Below are positions 1-10,590 of a DNA stretch of 41,613 nt, piece by piece (the stretch's first letter is position 1; every line of letters begins with the position of its first letter). The stretch covers positions 1 to 41,613 of the forward strand of contig CAIYRH010000010.1 in assembly GCA_903928565.1 (NCBI GenBank), given 5' to 3'. Both the position numbers and the translations under genes were made by a program. The notes beneath the pieces were generated by a model that had not been told where the DNA came from, did no database searches, and was given only the letters and a program-made list of their open reading frames with translations. This DNA comes from Candidatus Staskawiczbacteria bacterium (lineage in GTDB: Bacteria > Patescibacteriota > Minisyncoccia > Minisyncoccales > Staskawiczbacteraceae).

Positions 1-54
1 GCAAGAGCCGAATAAGTTCCTCCAATCAAAAGTTTTGGAGGGATCGCAGTCTTT

Positions 55-762
55 TTGGCGGAAATGTTCGATATAGTGGCCCAAGGAAAGGATAAAAATT
101 TGAAAGATTTAGGTGTTAAATTTATCGTTGATTCTGCAAAATATAAATATACATATAATTTTTCTTGGCTAGGGCGGCCGATTATTCAGTTTCCTCAAGA
201 TATAATGGCAATGCAAGAGATTATTTGGAACGTAAAGCCAGACTTAATCATTGAGACTGGAATTGCCCATGGAGGCGGATTAATTTTTTATGCGTCAATG
301 TTAGAGTTATTGGGATCAGGGGAAGTTATAGGAATTGATGTAGACATTAGAAAACATAATAAAAAAGAAATTGAAAATCATAGAATGTTTAAGAGAATAA
401 AAATGATCGAAGGGTCTTCAACAGCCAGGGATGTTATCAGCAGAATAAAAGATATTGTTAAAAAACATAAAAAAGTTTTAGTTTTTTTAGACTCTTTGCA
501 TTCTCACGAGCATGTTTTAGAAGAATTAAAATTATATTCAAAATTTGTCAGCAAGGGAAGCTACATTGTGGCATTTGATACGGTGGTAGAATATATGCCA
601 CAAGGGTCTTTTGTTGATAGACCATGGGATAAGGGGAGTAACCCTGCTACGGCAGTGGAGGAATTTTTAAAAGTAAATAAAAACTTCGTTATCGATAAAA
701 ACATGGAAGATAAATTATTAATTACGGTTGCCCCAGGAGGTTATTTGAAAAGAATGAAATAA
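55..762 (+). CDS. CmcI-like cephalosporin hydroxylase / SAM-dependent methyltransferase family protein
   Basis: ORF protein has PDLIIETGIAHGGGLIFYASMLELLG...VIGIDVDIRKHN and VFLDSLHSHEHVLEEL, typical of CmcI/rhamnosyl O-methyltransferase-like proteins. TTG at 55 or ATG at 64 as start; true start uncertain. Confidence 0.7.
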   Translation: MAEMFDIVAQGKDKNLKDLGVKFIVDSAKYKYTYNFSWLGRPIIQFPQDIMAMQEIIWNVKPDLIIETGIAHGGGLIFYASMLELLGSGEVIGIDVDIRKHNKKEIENHRMFKRIKMIEGSSTARDVISRIKDIVKKHKKVLVFLDSLHSHEHVLEELKLYSKFVSKGSYIVAFDTVVEYMPQGSFVDRPWDKGSNPATAVEEFLKVNKNFVIDKNMEDKLLITVAPGGYLKRMK

Positions 763-2261
763 TGACAAAGCTTTCAAAAAATATTTTTTATAATTTGATT
801 GGACAAGGTATAGTGCTCGTAATCAGTTTTGCGGCAGTCAGGTTAATTTTTCACAAGTTGGGCGCTGAGGCGCTTGGCATTATTTATTTTACGACGTCTT
901 TGAACTCTATTCTAATGGCGCTACTTGAAATGGGTGTTTCTTCTGTTGTGGTGCGGGAAGTCTCTGGGCATTTCGATTTAGATAAGAGTTATACTAAGGA
1001 TTTTATGCGCACCTTTTCTTTTTTTTATTGGGGTGTCTATATGATATCGGGGCTTTTAATTTTTTTTATGGCTCCTTTTTTTGTGGACAAATGGATTCAT
1101 CTGACTTCAATGAGCTCGATAACAGCCATAAGTATTGTGAGAATTTTGGGCATAACTTCGATTATGGTCTTACCGAGATCTTTTTATCTAAGCGCGATCT
1201 CTGGGCTGCAGAAGATGGAATTTAACAATTTCATTAATATCGTAATTACTGGCTTGCAGCAAGTTGGCGCTTTTTTCATTTTATTTTTTGGCGGAGGGTT
1301 AATGTTTGTTATTTATTGGCTTGCCGCAAGTTATATTGTTGAAGTGGTTGTTTATTTTTTTGTTTCTGCTTATTTTTTTTCTTTCGCATTTCTTGTCCCA
1401 AGATTTTCGTTTATGCCGATCAAGAAGAACTTAAAATTTATTTCTAGTACGGCTTTAATTTCTTTTTTTGCTACTATCCATAGCCAGGCCGATAAAATAG
1501 TTGTTAGTAAGTTTTTGCCAGTTGCGACATTAGGATATTACAGTTTTGCCTACAGTAGCGTTTCTCAAGGGTCGCTACTTGCGGGTGCCGTTTCGCAGGC
1601 AGCATATCCATCATTTTCTATTTTATCTAAGAATGAAAATAAAAATAGAATGTTGTCGCAATATCATAAATTACAAGACTTTATTTGTTTTAGCACGTTG
1701 CCAGTATTCGCAATGGGGGCTTTTGCGTTAATGCCAGTGTTGTCTTTTTTATTTAATGAAAAAGTTGCTCAATCATTATTTTTGCCAGCGATATTTCTTT
1801 GTGTCGGTTTTTATATGAATGGAACGTTAGTTATTCCTTATGTTTTTTCTCTCGCAGTTGGTAAGCCAGAAATTACTGCGAAGATGAATTTTTATGCATT
1901 GTTTATTGTTTTACCAGTTACGGTATTATTAGTTTATTTTTTTGGTCTAATCGGCGCCGGCTTATCCTGGATTTGTTACAATATTTTTTCATTTTTTTAT
2001 GTTGTGCCTAGAATATGTAGAGAATGTATTGGCATTAAAATACAAAACTGGTACTTACATATTTTAAAGATTTTTATCCTCATGATTTTGACTTACGGTG
2101 TATCCTGGATAATTTTAGATAAAATTGCCAACCATTCTATTTTTGCGCTAATTTCCGCCTATTGTATTGCTTCAATTATATTTTTGTGTTGCTCATATTT
2201 CTTAATTGGCAAAGAATTAAGAGAAACTATTTTTCACTATTTACGGATAATAAAAATATAA
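762..2261 (+). CDS. Polysaccharide biosynthesis flippase (Wzx/MATE-like, multi-TM)
   Basis: 499 aa, many hydrophobic segments, N-terminal NIFYNLIGQGIVLVISFAAVRLIFHKLGAEALGIIYF pattern of Wzx proteins, located among glycosyltransferases. Confidence 0.85.
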   Translation: MTKLSKNIFYNLIGQGIVLVISFAAVRLIFHKLGAEALGIIYFTTSLNSILMALLEMGVSSVVVREVSGHFDLDKSYTKDFMRTFSFFYWGVYMISGLLIFFMAPFFVDKWIHLTSMSSITAISIVRILGITSIMVLPRSFYLSAISGLQKMEFNNFINIVITGLQQVGAFFILFFGGGLMFVIYWLAASYIVEVVVYFFVSAYFFSFAFLVPRFSFMPIKKNLKFISSTALISFFATIHSQADKIVVSKFLPVATLGYYSFAYSSVSQGSLLAGAVSQAAYPSFSILSKNENKNRMLSQYHKLQDFICFSTLPVFAMGAFALMPVLSFLFNEKVAQSLFLPAIFLCVGFYMNGTLVIPYVFSLAVGKPEITAKMNFYALFIVLPVTVLLVYFFGLIGAGLSWICYNIFSFFYVVPRICRECIGIKIQNWYLHILKIFILMILTYGVSWIILDKIANHSIFALISAYCIASIIFLCCSYFLIGKELRETIFHYLRIIKI

Positions 2262-2263
2262 AA

Positions 2264-3418
2264 ATGAATATTCACCAACCTTTAAAGCCGTTAATTTCTT
2301 TAATTATTCCAACTCGTGAGAGGGCTGATACTCTATTTTTTGCTATAAAAACTGCTCTTAATCAGAATAGCAATTCTTATGAAGTTATTGTCAGCGATAA
2401 TTTTAGCCAGGATAATACCAAAGAGGTAGTTTGCGGTTTCAATGATCCACGTCTAATTTACATTAATACGGGCCGACGATTATCTATGTGCGATAATTGG
2501 GATTTTGCACTGGACCATGCAAAAGGAGAATATATAATTTTTATTGGCGACGACGATGCTGTTATGCCAGGAGCTATAGACAAATTACAGGCTACTATTC
2601 AAAATAAACATGGCTTAGTATATTTTTGGCCCAAACCTTATTACGCGTGGCCTAAAAATAATCATAAAGCTAGTGTCCCTTTTCTTCCATCAAACTTTCA
2701 CCCATACGAGATCAACCTAAAGAAATCAATTAAGTTTGTAATAAGTATGGGTGGAGCAAGGCACGCCTCGCTGCCTACTGTATACCATGGTGCAGTTGCA
2801 AAAAGTATTTTAGATAAAATAAAAGAAAGAACTGGCAGGGTATTTCATTCTACTTATCCGGATGTTTTTATTGCATTTTCACTGCCAGCTTTTTCTGAAA
2901 TAGCTATTAATGTGGGCTATATTGTTACGGTAGATGGGCAATCACCAAAATCAAATAGTGCGGTATTGGCATATGGAGGGACAGATGGGATTATTATACA
3001 TGAGAAATATTTGAAAGAATTTGGAGGATATAAAATCCACTCATCATTATTTCCAGAAAGAAGTTTGTTAAGTAATTTGTTGCCCGATACAATATTGGTT
3101 GCTATGGATAAGTTCCCACAATTTTACAATGATATGCAGTTTAACTATAGTGCAGCTTGGGCGTATTCGATTCGTCACTCAAAATATTTAAAATGGGGCG
3201 TAACGCTAAGAGATATTATTCAAAAAAAACATCAAATCCGTAATTATCACCCCTTTAGTATTTTACAATTTTCAAAATATTATGTTATACATAAAATTTT
3301 TGAAATATATCGCAATATTTACACTAAAAACATAAAGCGAAAGCCCTTTTTAAAGAGCGTGCCGGACAATATCGGCGAATTTGTAAATCAACTTTCAGAT
3401 TATCAAATAACATTATAA
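2264..3418 (+). CDS. Glycosyltransferase family 2
   Basis: PLISLIIPTRERADTLFFAIKTALNQ...EVIVSDNFSQDNT...GEYIIFIGDDDAVMPG. ATG at 2264 preferred over the 2162 ORF start because it avoids overlap with the flippase. Confidence 0.85.
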   Translation: MNIHQPLKPLISLIIPTRERADTLFFAIKTALNQNSNSYEVIVSDNFSQDNTKEVVCGFNDPRLIYINTGRRLSMCDNWDFALDHAKGEYIIFIGDDDAVMPGAIDKLQATIQNKHGLVYFWPKPYYAWPKNNHKASVPFLPSNFHPYEINLKKSIKFVISMGGARHASLPTVYHGAVAKSILDKIKERTGRVFHSTYPDVFIAFSLPAFSEIAINVGYIVTVDGQSPKSNSAVLAYGGTDGIIIHEKYLKEFGGYKIHSSLFPERSLLSNLLPDTILVAMDKFPQFYNDMQFNYSAAWAYSIRHSKYLKWGVTLRDIIQKKHQIRNYHPFSILQFSKYYVIHKIFEIYRNIYTKNIKRKPFLKSVPDNIGEFVNQLSDYQITL

Positions 3419-3445
3419 TAATAAACTAAATAGATAAATAAAAAC

Positions 3446-4477
3446 ATGGCAAAAACAATTTTAATAACAGGGGGCGCTGGTTTTGTTGGGCATCATTGTG
3501 CAGAGCATATTCTTAGAAATACTGATTGGAATATTATTATTCTGGATTCTTTGAATTATGCAGGAGATCTGCAGAGGATAGTCGAAATTGAGAAAGACCA
3601 AGATGGCGGAAATGATATTATTAACGTTAAAAAGTCAAATTCGGATCGTATAAAATTTATATGGCACGATCTTCGAGCTCCTATATCTCCAACAGTACAT
3701 AAATTATTAGAAAATTTGGATTATTGTATTCACTTTGCATCAGAATCTCATGTTGATAGAAGTCTTCAAGATAGCATCCCCTTTGTAACCTCTAATGTGG
3801 TAGGCACAGCGAACCTTCTAGAATATTTAAAGCATTGTCAAATGCAATGCAAAACATTAATTTTTTCTACAGATGAAGTTTTTGGTGCCGCTCCCGAAGG
3901 TGTGGCCTTTAAAGAAGAAGACCAGCTTAAGCCCTCAAATCCTTATGCTGCAGCTAAAGCGGGCGAGGAGATGATTGCATATTCTTTTGCACATGCTTTT
4001 AACTTACCAATCTCGATTGTCCGTTCAACTAATATTATTGGGGAACGTCAGCATACAGAAAAATTTTTGCCAAAAGTAATAAAATCTATTTTAAATGACG
4101 AAAAAGTTATATTTCACGGCGGTGGTACAAAAGATCTTTCTTCTAGGTGTTGGATCCACGCTAGAAATGTCGCCGACGGATTACTTTTCTTGTTAGATAA
4201 AGCAGGTACAAAAGAATATTATAATATTTCCGGCGAAGAGAAAACTATCTTAGAGGTTGCAGATTGGGTTTGTGAAGTGATTAAAGGAAGAAAATTGAAT
4301 CAAGTCGAGTATGAATTTTTAGATTATTACAGCGCTCGTCCTGGGCACGATAAACGGTATGCGCTTTCCGGCGAAAAAATGAAAAAATTGGGGTGGACGC
4401 CGCCAATTGATTTAGAGCGTTCACTCAAAAAGACGGTGACTTGGACGTTGGCGAACAGGCAGTGGTTGCAGTTTTAA
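3446..4477 (+). CDS. dTDP-glucose 4,6-dehydratase-like NAD-dependent epimerase/dehydratase
   Basis: ITGGAGFVGHHCAEHIL, STDEVFG, NPYAAAKAGEEM motifs (extended SDR, RfbB-like). Confidence 0.8.
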   Translation: MAKTILITGGAGFVGHHCAEHILRNTDWNIIILDSLNYAGDLQRIVEIEKDQDGGNDIINVKKSNSDRIKFIWHDLRAPISPTVHKLLENLDYCIHFASESHVDRSLQDSIPFVTSNVVGTANLLEYLKHCQMQCKTLIFSTDEVFGAAPEGVAFKEEDQLKPSNPYAAAKAGEEMIAYSFAHAFNLPISIVRSTNIIGERQHTEKFLPKVIKSILNDEKVIFHGGGTKDLSSRCWIHARNVADGLLFLLDKAGTKEYYNISGEEKTILEVADWVCEVIKGRKLNQVEYEFLDYYSARPGHDKRYALSGEKMKKLGWTPPIDLERSLKKTVTWTLANRQWLQF

Positions 4478-4546
4478 GCGGTCAATTAAATCTTGCTTTT
4501 GAAGGCTAAATATTATAGGATAAAATAATTAAATATTTAATTATTT

Positions 4547-5611
4547 ATGAAAAAAATACCGCTATTTTATCCATTCATTCCTTATAAAGAAGTAATGACT
4601 GAACTAAAAGACACTTTATCTGGAAAAATGATAGGACAGGCTCATAAAGTGGATGAATTTGAAGAAAAGTTTGGAAAAAAGTATGGTTACAAATACCCAC
4701 TATTTATCAATTCAGCCACGAGTGGTCTTGAATTAGCTTATCATTTAATAGGTCTTCAAAAGGGCGATGAAGTAATTGTGCCGGTATTGGATTGTGCTGC
4801 GGGGCAAATGGGGCTTGTGAGATTAGGAGTAAAAGTAGTTTTTAGTGATATTGGTTCGAATTTAAATGTAGACGTTAATGACGTTTTGTTAAAAATTACG
4901 CCTAAAACTAAAGCCATCATTGCAGTTAATTTGGGAGGCATTCAGGTCAATCCAAAATTATATAAAGAATCCCAAAAACGGAATATTCCAGTTATAACAG
5001 ACAGTGCTCAGCATCTTGGACACACAAAAGGAGATTATATTGTCTATTCTTTTCAGGCTATAAAACATATAACCACAGGAGATGGAGGGATGCTCATTTT
5101 GAAGGATAAAAAAACTTATGATCGCGCCAAGAAACTTAGATGGTTTGGAATAGACAGAGAAAAGAAAATAAAAGATGGTCAAAAATCTTGGGAAACAAGA
5201 CAAATGACATTTGACATAGAAGAAGCTGGATTTAAATATCAGCCTACGGACATTGATGCTTGTCTTGGGTTAGCTGGATTAAAATATGCAGATAAGATTA
5301 TCGCACATAATAAATTGCTGGTTGAAGAATACAAAAAATTACCAATTCCAGTTATTGCTGGTGGCAGTTTTTGGCTCTGTGGTATCTGTACACCAAAACG
5401 CAATCGGATAGCAAAACATCTCATAGACAATGGAGTGGAAACTAATGTAATTCATACAAGAAACGATATCCTCACGGTGTTGGGCGGGATAAGGCAAAAT
5501 CTTCCGATGATGAATAAATTGGAAGATAAATATCTCTATTTACCTTTAAATCACAAAATCACAATAAAAGATGTTAAAAAAATCTGCAAACTTATCGTGG
5601 AAGCACTCTAA
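4547..5611 (+). CDS. DegT/DnrJ/EryC1/StrS-family aminotransferase
   Basis: GDEVIVPVLDCAAGQMGLVRLGVKVVFSDI, DSAQHLGH, YSFQAIKHITTGDGGML (PLP lysine region). Confidence 0.85.
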   Translation: MKKIPLFYPFIPYKEVMTELKDTLSGKMIGQAHKVDEFEEKFGKKYGYKYPLFINSATSGLELAYHLIGLQKGDEVIVPVLDCAAGQMGLVRLGVKVVFSDIGSNLNVDVNDVLLKITPKTKAIIAVNLGGIQVNPKLYKESQKRNIPVITDSAQHLGHTKGDYIVYSFQAIKHITTGDGGMLILKDKKTYDRAKKLRWFGIDREKKIKDGQKSWETRQMTFDIEEAGFKYQPTDIDACLGLAGLKYADKIIAHNKLLVEEYKKLPIPVIAGGSFWLCGICTPKRNRIAKHLIDNGVETNVIHTRNDILTVLGGIRQNLPMMNKLEDKYLYLPLNHKITIKDVKKICKLIVEAL

Positions 5612-6401
5612 TAAAAAAATAGCGATAGTGGCAAGCGGCTGGCATTTCCCACTGCATTTTTATGAGCAACTAGCAAAACAAGAACTTCCAGAGGATTGGA
5701 GCGCAGAAATGTTTTGCATAGCCCACAGAAATCCTAATAAGGCGCATGATAAAGATATTTCTAAATTAGGTAATTCAAAATTAGAAAATCTAGATAAAAT
5801 TTTTTATAAAAAGATTGCCACAGAGGAGGATTTGAAAAAATTAGGCTGGGATTATAAATTATATCCGAATACGATGGGGGATTGGGGGTGCTCAAATCAA
5901 TGGTTGGAAGAACACGATTACAAAGAATTCGATCTTTTTTTATTTACTCATGATGACAATTTTATTTTAAGAGACGATTTTATAAAAAATGCCATTGAAA
6001 CGAACAAAGAATGGATGATTATAACAAATAGCACCGGCAAGCCTAAAGGATGGCTAAGGGGAAGTTGTGAGTTTTTTAAAAAAGAGATGCTTGATTTAAT
6101 TGGCGGAAAGTTTGATTTGTCCTCTACTAAGTTGACAAGAGAAGGAAAGACCGATAATCCTACTAGTATAGAATCGCTGACAGATTGGAATTCGATGGTT
6201 GTTCCACTTATGAATTTTATTAAGCAAAAAGAAATTTCAATTGTTTTTTTATCTGCTACGTATAGGTTTTCTGATTATTGTATTGAAGGTGAGCGGGGCT
6301 GGATTCATGGAGTCAATAAGTGGCATAAATATAGAAATCTGGTTGAGAAAATTGCTAGAAGTTTCCGGTCGTTTGGGATTTTTTTAAAAAATAAAAAATA
6401 A
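5571..6401 (+). CDS. Hypothetical protein, possible divergent GT-A glycosyltransferase
   Basis: ORF overlaps the preceding gene; FDLFLFTHDDNFILRDDF and RGSCEFFKKEMLDLIGGKFDLS resemble GT-A DxD and acceptor regions; no firm family match by eye. Confidence 0.5.
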   Translation: MLKKSANLSWKHSNKKIAIVASGWHFPLHFYEQLAKQELPEDWSAEMFCIAHRNPNKAHDKDISKLGNSKLENLDKIFYKKIATEEDLKKLGWDYKLYPNTMGDWGCSNQWLEEHDYKEFDLFLFTHDDNFILRDDFIKNAIETNKEWMIITNSTGKPKGWLRGSCEFFKKEMLDLIGGKFDLSSTKLTREGKTDNPTSIESLTDWNSMVVPLMNFIKQKEISIVFLSATYRFSDYCIEGERGWIHGVNKWHKYRNLVEKIARSFRSFGIFLKNKK

Positions 6402-6403
6402 TT

Positions 6404-7891
6404 ATGAATTTGTCTCTGTTAGAAAAAATTAAAAATAAAAAAATTACGGTTATAATAGCCGGGTTTTTTTTGATTTTATTGGTTATTTACTTTTTTGACA
6501 AAGGGTTAGCTACTAGCCTATTTCTGCTTTTTATTTTGTCCTGCCTTGCTTTTTTTATTTTGTATAGGATTGGCTTTAAAGATAAGAAAATATATTTGTT
6601 GTTTGCAATAGTTCTGATCATTAGGCTTGTTACAACATTGTTTATGCATTATGCTAATTTTCAACCGTTTAGTGGGGGTGGAGATGATATTATGTATCAA
6701 AAATCGGCAGTCGAGGCATCACAATGTTTCAAACAGGGGGATTTTATTATAAAAGATATTGTCTTGAAATATCCAGATTTTTATACAGGCCATTGCTTTC
6801 CAGTTGTTATTGGGGCATTGTATGCTCTCACATTGCCCGAATTAATAATTGGATTAATGTTAAATGTGTGGCTGGCGGCAATTACAGTTGTTTTTGTATA
6901 TCTTATTGTTTTGGAAATTGGCGGACTTGAAGAAAATGCTTTTAGAATTGGACTAATAGTCGCGCTATATCCGAGTTATATTTTTAATGCTGGGCTTTTA
7001 CTTAAAGACACAATCGAAATATGTTTCGCCGTTTTGAGCCTGTTATTCTTAATAAAAGTAATTAAAAAATTTAATTGGCTTAATTTTTTTATTTTATATC
7101 TAGTTTTAATTTGTGCCACCAATTTGCGTTTTTATCTGGGGTATGCATTAATTGGTACCTTTATAATATCTTGGTTCTTATTGTCTAAAGTAGACTTTAA
7201 AAAAAGAATAAAATATGGAATACTATTTATTATAATTTTAGGATTTATTCCTCAAATTTCTACCGCGAATGGGTATTACGGAATTAACTCATTTAGGGCT
7301 TATATAAATTCAGAAAAAGTTAATTTTTATAGGAATGTAGCTTATAATCCAATTTATAGGCTAAACCTGAAGGCGCTAAATCTTGAGATAAAAAACGGGA
7401 TATTAATAAATTCCACTACTGGTAAAATTGAAAAAATTAGCAATATTTTAAATGATTCAGAAATCACGCGCGGCACGGGCTCTTCTTTCTCGGTAGGGAA
7501 TGGGGTAATTGGATATGTGGAGTCTTTTACATATGTGCTCATAGGGCCGCTTCCTTGGCAGATAAAAAACTTAAGGCAACTGCTGGCTCTTATGGAAACT
7601 TTTCCGTGGTATCTTATGATATTTTTCGTTGTCGATGGAATAATTATCTGTTATAAAAAACATATAAAAGAGGCGTTCCCATTATTAATTTTTAGTGCTA
7701 TGGTGTTGGTTGTTATTTCTGTTTTTACTAATAACTATGGAAATATTACCAGAATTAGAATCCCCGCATTTGTTTCCTTGTTGTGTATTGCATCTTTCGG
7801 TTTTAACAAAAATAATCTCGTATATAATTATTTAGAGAAAAAATATGAAAAAATATCTAGTTACAGGTGGGGCCGGATTCATAGGGTCTAA
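6404..7891 (+). CDS. Multi-spanning membrane protein (GT-C/Wzy-like, glycan locus)
   Basis: 495 aa with about 10 or more hydrophobic segments inside a glycan gene cluster. Confidence 0.6.
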   Translation: MNLSLLEKIKNKKITVIIAGFFLILLVIYFFDKGLATSLFLLFILSCLAFFILYRIGFKDKKIYLLFAIVLIIRLVTTLFMHYANFQPFSGGGDDIMYQKSAVEASQCFKQGDFIIKDIVLKYPDFYTGHCFPVVIGALYALTLPELIIGLMLNVWLAAITVVFVYLIVLEIGGLEENAFRIGLIVALYPSYIFNAGLLLKDTIEICFAVLSLLFLIKVIKKFNWLNFFILYLVLICATNLRFYLGYALIGTFIISWFLLSKVDFKKRIKYGILFIIILGFIPQISTANGYYGINSFRAYINSEKVNFYRNVAYNPIYRLNLKALNLEIKNGILINSTTGKIEKISNILNDSEITRGTGSSFSVGNGVIGYVESFTYVLIGPLPWQIKNLRQLLALMETFPWYLMIFFVVDGIIICYKKHIKEAFPLLIFSAMVLVVISVFTNNYGNITRIRIPAFVSLLCIASFGFNKNNLVYNYLEKKYEKISSYRWGRIHRV

Positions 7892-8789
7892 CCTGGTTAG
7901 GGAACTATTAAAGCAGAATAATTTTGTCAGGGTCGCCGACAATTTTTCTACTGGGAAGGGGGAAAATTTAAAAGAATTTTTAAATAATCCAAATTTTGAA
8001 TTACTTGAAGGCGACGTAACAGATTTAGAATTTGCAAAAAAATCTGTAATGGGCATGGATTTTGTTTTACACCAAGCTGCAATTCCATCTGTGCAACGGT
8101 CGGTTGAAGATCCAGTAAAATCAAATAACGCAAATATAAATGGAACTTTGAATATGTTGGTTGCCGCCAGAGATGCTAAAATTAAGAAATTTGTTTATGC
8201 TGCTTCGTCTTCCGCATACGGCGAAAACATGCAGTTGCCAAAGAAAGAAGATATGGCTGCTATGCCAGTTTCACCCTATGCTTTACAAAAATATTCGGGC
8301 GAGAGATATTGCCAAATATTCTGGAAGATATATGGTTTACCTACAATTTGTTTAAGATATTTTAATGTTTTTGGTCCAAATCAAGATCCAAATTCTCAAT
8401 ACTCGGCGGTAATACCTAAGTTTATTAGTGCTTTTTTAGAAGAAAAATCTATAGAAATATTTGGCACTGGAGAGCAGGGCAGGGATTTTACTTTTGTTGA
8501 CAATGTTGTTTCTGCAAACTTATTAGCTGCTAATTCTGAAAATGGTAATGGCGAAGTTATTAATATTGCATGTGGCGGAGAAACAAGCTTAAATGAACTA
8601 GTGAAGTTGTTAAATGAGATTACTGGCAAAGAATTGGTGCCTAATTATAATAAGGAAAGACAGGGTGATGTTATGCATTCAAAAGCAGACATATCTAAAG
8701 CGCAGGTGATTATTGGTTATAAAACATTAGTTCCATTTAAAGCTGGCCTAGAAAAGACTATTAACTGGTATAAAAATAATGGAAAATAG
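7845..8789 (+). CDS. NAD-dependent UDP-sugar 4-epimerase (WbpP/GalE-like)
   Basis: KYLVTGGAGFIGSNLVRELLKQ, SSSAYG, SPYALQKYSGERYCQIF, RYFNVFGPNQDP. Confidence 0.85.
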   Translation: MKKYLVTGGAGFIGSNLVRELLKQNNFVRVADNFSTGKGENLKEFLNNPNFELLEGDVTDLEFAKKSVMGMDFVLHQAAIPSVQRSVEDPVKSNNANINGTLNMLVAARDAKIKKFVYAASSSAYGENMQLPKKEDMAAMPVSPYALQKYSGERYCQIFWKIYGLPTICLRYFNVFGPNQDPNSQYSAVIPKFISAFLEEKSIEIFGTGEQGRDFTFVDNVVSANLLAANSENGNGEVINIACGGETSLNELVKLLNEITGKELVPNYNKERQGDVMHSKADISKAQVIIGYKTLVPFKAGLEKTINWYKNNGK

Positions 8790-10590
8790 TATCCCATTAA
8801 ACACAAAAACAATAAAAATTTGTCATATTGCAAACTCCGATATGGCTGTAAAGTTTTTGTTGTTACCGCAATTAAAATTCTTAATTAAAGAAGGATACAA
8901 TGTTAATGTTGTTTGTTCTTCTGGTAAATGGATAAATGATATAAAGAAAGAAGGAATCAAAATAAAAGAAATAACAATAAAAAGAAAAATAACCCCCTTA
9001 TATGATTTGGTCTCGCTTTATAAGTTGTGGAGCTATTTTAGAAAAGAAAAATTTGATATAGTCCATACACACACTCCAAAGCCCGGTTTGTTGGGGCAGT
9101 TGGCAGCAAAAATGGCAGGCGTTCCCATTATAATAAACACTATACATGGATTATATTTTCATAAAAATAACTCTTATATTAAAAGAAAGCTTTTCATTTT
9201 CGTAGAAAAAATTTCGGCGAGTTGTTCAACAATGATTTTTTCTCAAAACAGAGAAGATATTGAAACATTAATTAAAGAAAAAATTGCAAAATCCCAGAAA
9301 ATTAAATATTTAGGGAACGGTATTGATTTAGAAAAATTTAATTCAGAACAATTTTCCGCAGATTTTATTTTGAAAAAGAAAAGAGAATTGGGAGTTCCGG
9401 AAGACTATAAGATAGTAGGGATTGTAGCCAGACTAGTTAAAGAAAAAGGATATTTGGAATTGTTTGAAGCAACTAAGGCGGTATTAAAGGTTTTTCCTAA
9501 AACAATTCTTTTAGTAATAGGTGCAGACGAACCAGCAAAAAAAGATGCAATAAAGAGAGAGATTATTAGCGATTATCAAATTGATAAAAACGTAATTTTT
9601 CTAGGCGAAAGAAATGACGTGTTCGAAATATATCCATTAATGGACATATTTGTTTTACCATCATACAGAGAAGGCATGCCAAGGTCTATTTTAGAGGCAA
9701 TGGCCGGAAAAAGACCCATAATAGCCACGGATATAAGGGGTTGTCGTGAAGAAATTGATAACGCGAAGAATGGTATTTTAGTCCCAGTCAAAAATTCGCA
9801 TGAGCTGGCTAATGCGATTATTTCTTTGCTAAGCAATCCAATTGAAGCTAAGCGTTTGGGAAATAGTGCAAAAGTAAAAGCCGAGAAGTATTTCGATGAA
9901 AAGTTAGTTTTTGGTATAATAAAAAAAGAATATTTAGATATTATTAACCAAAAACCATATAGGTCAGAAAAAATAATTTATTCGACAGTAAAAAGAATAA
10001 TAGATTTTATTTTGGCCCTGTTATTGTTAGTCTTGCTTTCGCCTGTATTTTTATTAATTATAATTTTAGTAAAACTCGATTCTAGCGGGCCCGTTTTTTA
10101 TAGAGGAGAAAGAGTTGGCCAATATGGGAAAATTTTTAAAATGTTAAAGTTTAGGACGATGGTTCCAAATGCTGAAAAAACTGGATCAATACACGCATCT
10201 AAAAATGACCCGCGTGTAACAAAAATAGGTAGATTTTTGAGATCTTATAAGCTTGATGAAATGCCACAATTAATAAATATTTTACGGGGCGAAATGAGTT
10301 TTGTGGGGCCAAGGCCTCAAGTAAAACATTACGTTGATTTATACAGCAACGCAGAAAGGGTCTGTTTAAATGCTATTCCCGGCATGACTGACTATGCTAG
10401 TATATATTTTATTAATCAAGACGATATAGCAGTTGAAAATGATGTAGATAAATTTTATCGGGAAGAAATTGAACCCATAAAAAACAAATTGAGAATTAAA
10501 TATGCAGAGGATCGCTCGCTTTACATAGATGCCAAAATATTTTTACAGACGTTTTATGTAATATTCAAGAAGATCATATTTAGAAAATGA
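8779..10590 (+). CDS. Fusion: GT4 glycosyltransferase (N-term) + initiating phosphoglycosyl transferase (C-term, PglC/WcaJ-like)
   Basis: N-term: HTHTPKPGLLGQLAAKMAGVPIIINTIHG, GNGIDLEKF, FVLPSYREGMPRSILEAMAGKRPIIATDIRGCREEI. C-term: KRIIDFILALLLLVLLSPVFLLIIILVKLDSSGPVFYRGERVG...KFRTM...LDEMPQLINILRGEMSFVGPRP. Confidence 0.9.
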   Translation: MENSIPLNTKTIKICHIANSDMAVKFLLLPQLKFLIKEGYNVNVVCSSGKWINDIKKEGIKIKEITIKRKITPLYDLVSLYKLWSYFRKEKFDIVHTHTPKPGLLGQLAAKMAGVPIIINTIHGLYFHKNNSYIKRKLFIFVEKISASCSTMIFSQNREDIETLIKEKIAKSQKIKYLGNGIDLEKFNSEQFSADFILKKKRELGVPEDYKIVGIVARLVKEKGYLELFEATKAVLKVFPKTILLVIGADEPAKKDAIKREIISDYQIDKNVIFLGERNDVFEIYPLMDIFVLPSYREGMPRSILEAMAGKRPIIATDIRGCREEIDNAKNGILVPVKNSHELANAIISLLSNPIEAKRLGNSAKVKAEKYFDEKLVFGIIKKEYLDIINQKPYRSEKIIYSTVKRIIDFILALLLLVLLSPVFLLIIILVKLDSSGPVFYRGERVGQYGKIFKMLKFRTMVPNAEKTGSIHASKNDPRVTKIGRFLRSYKLDEMPQLINILRGEMSFVGPRPQVKHYVDLYSNAERVCLNAIPGMTDYASIYFINQDDIAVENDVDKFYREEIEPIKNKLRIKYAEDRSLYIDAKIFLQTFYVIFKKIIFRK

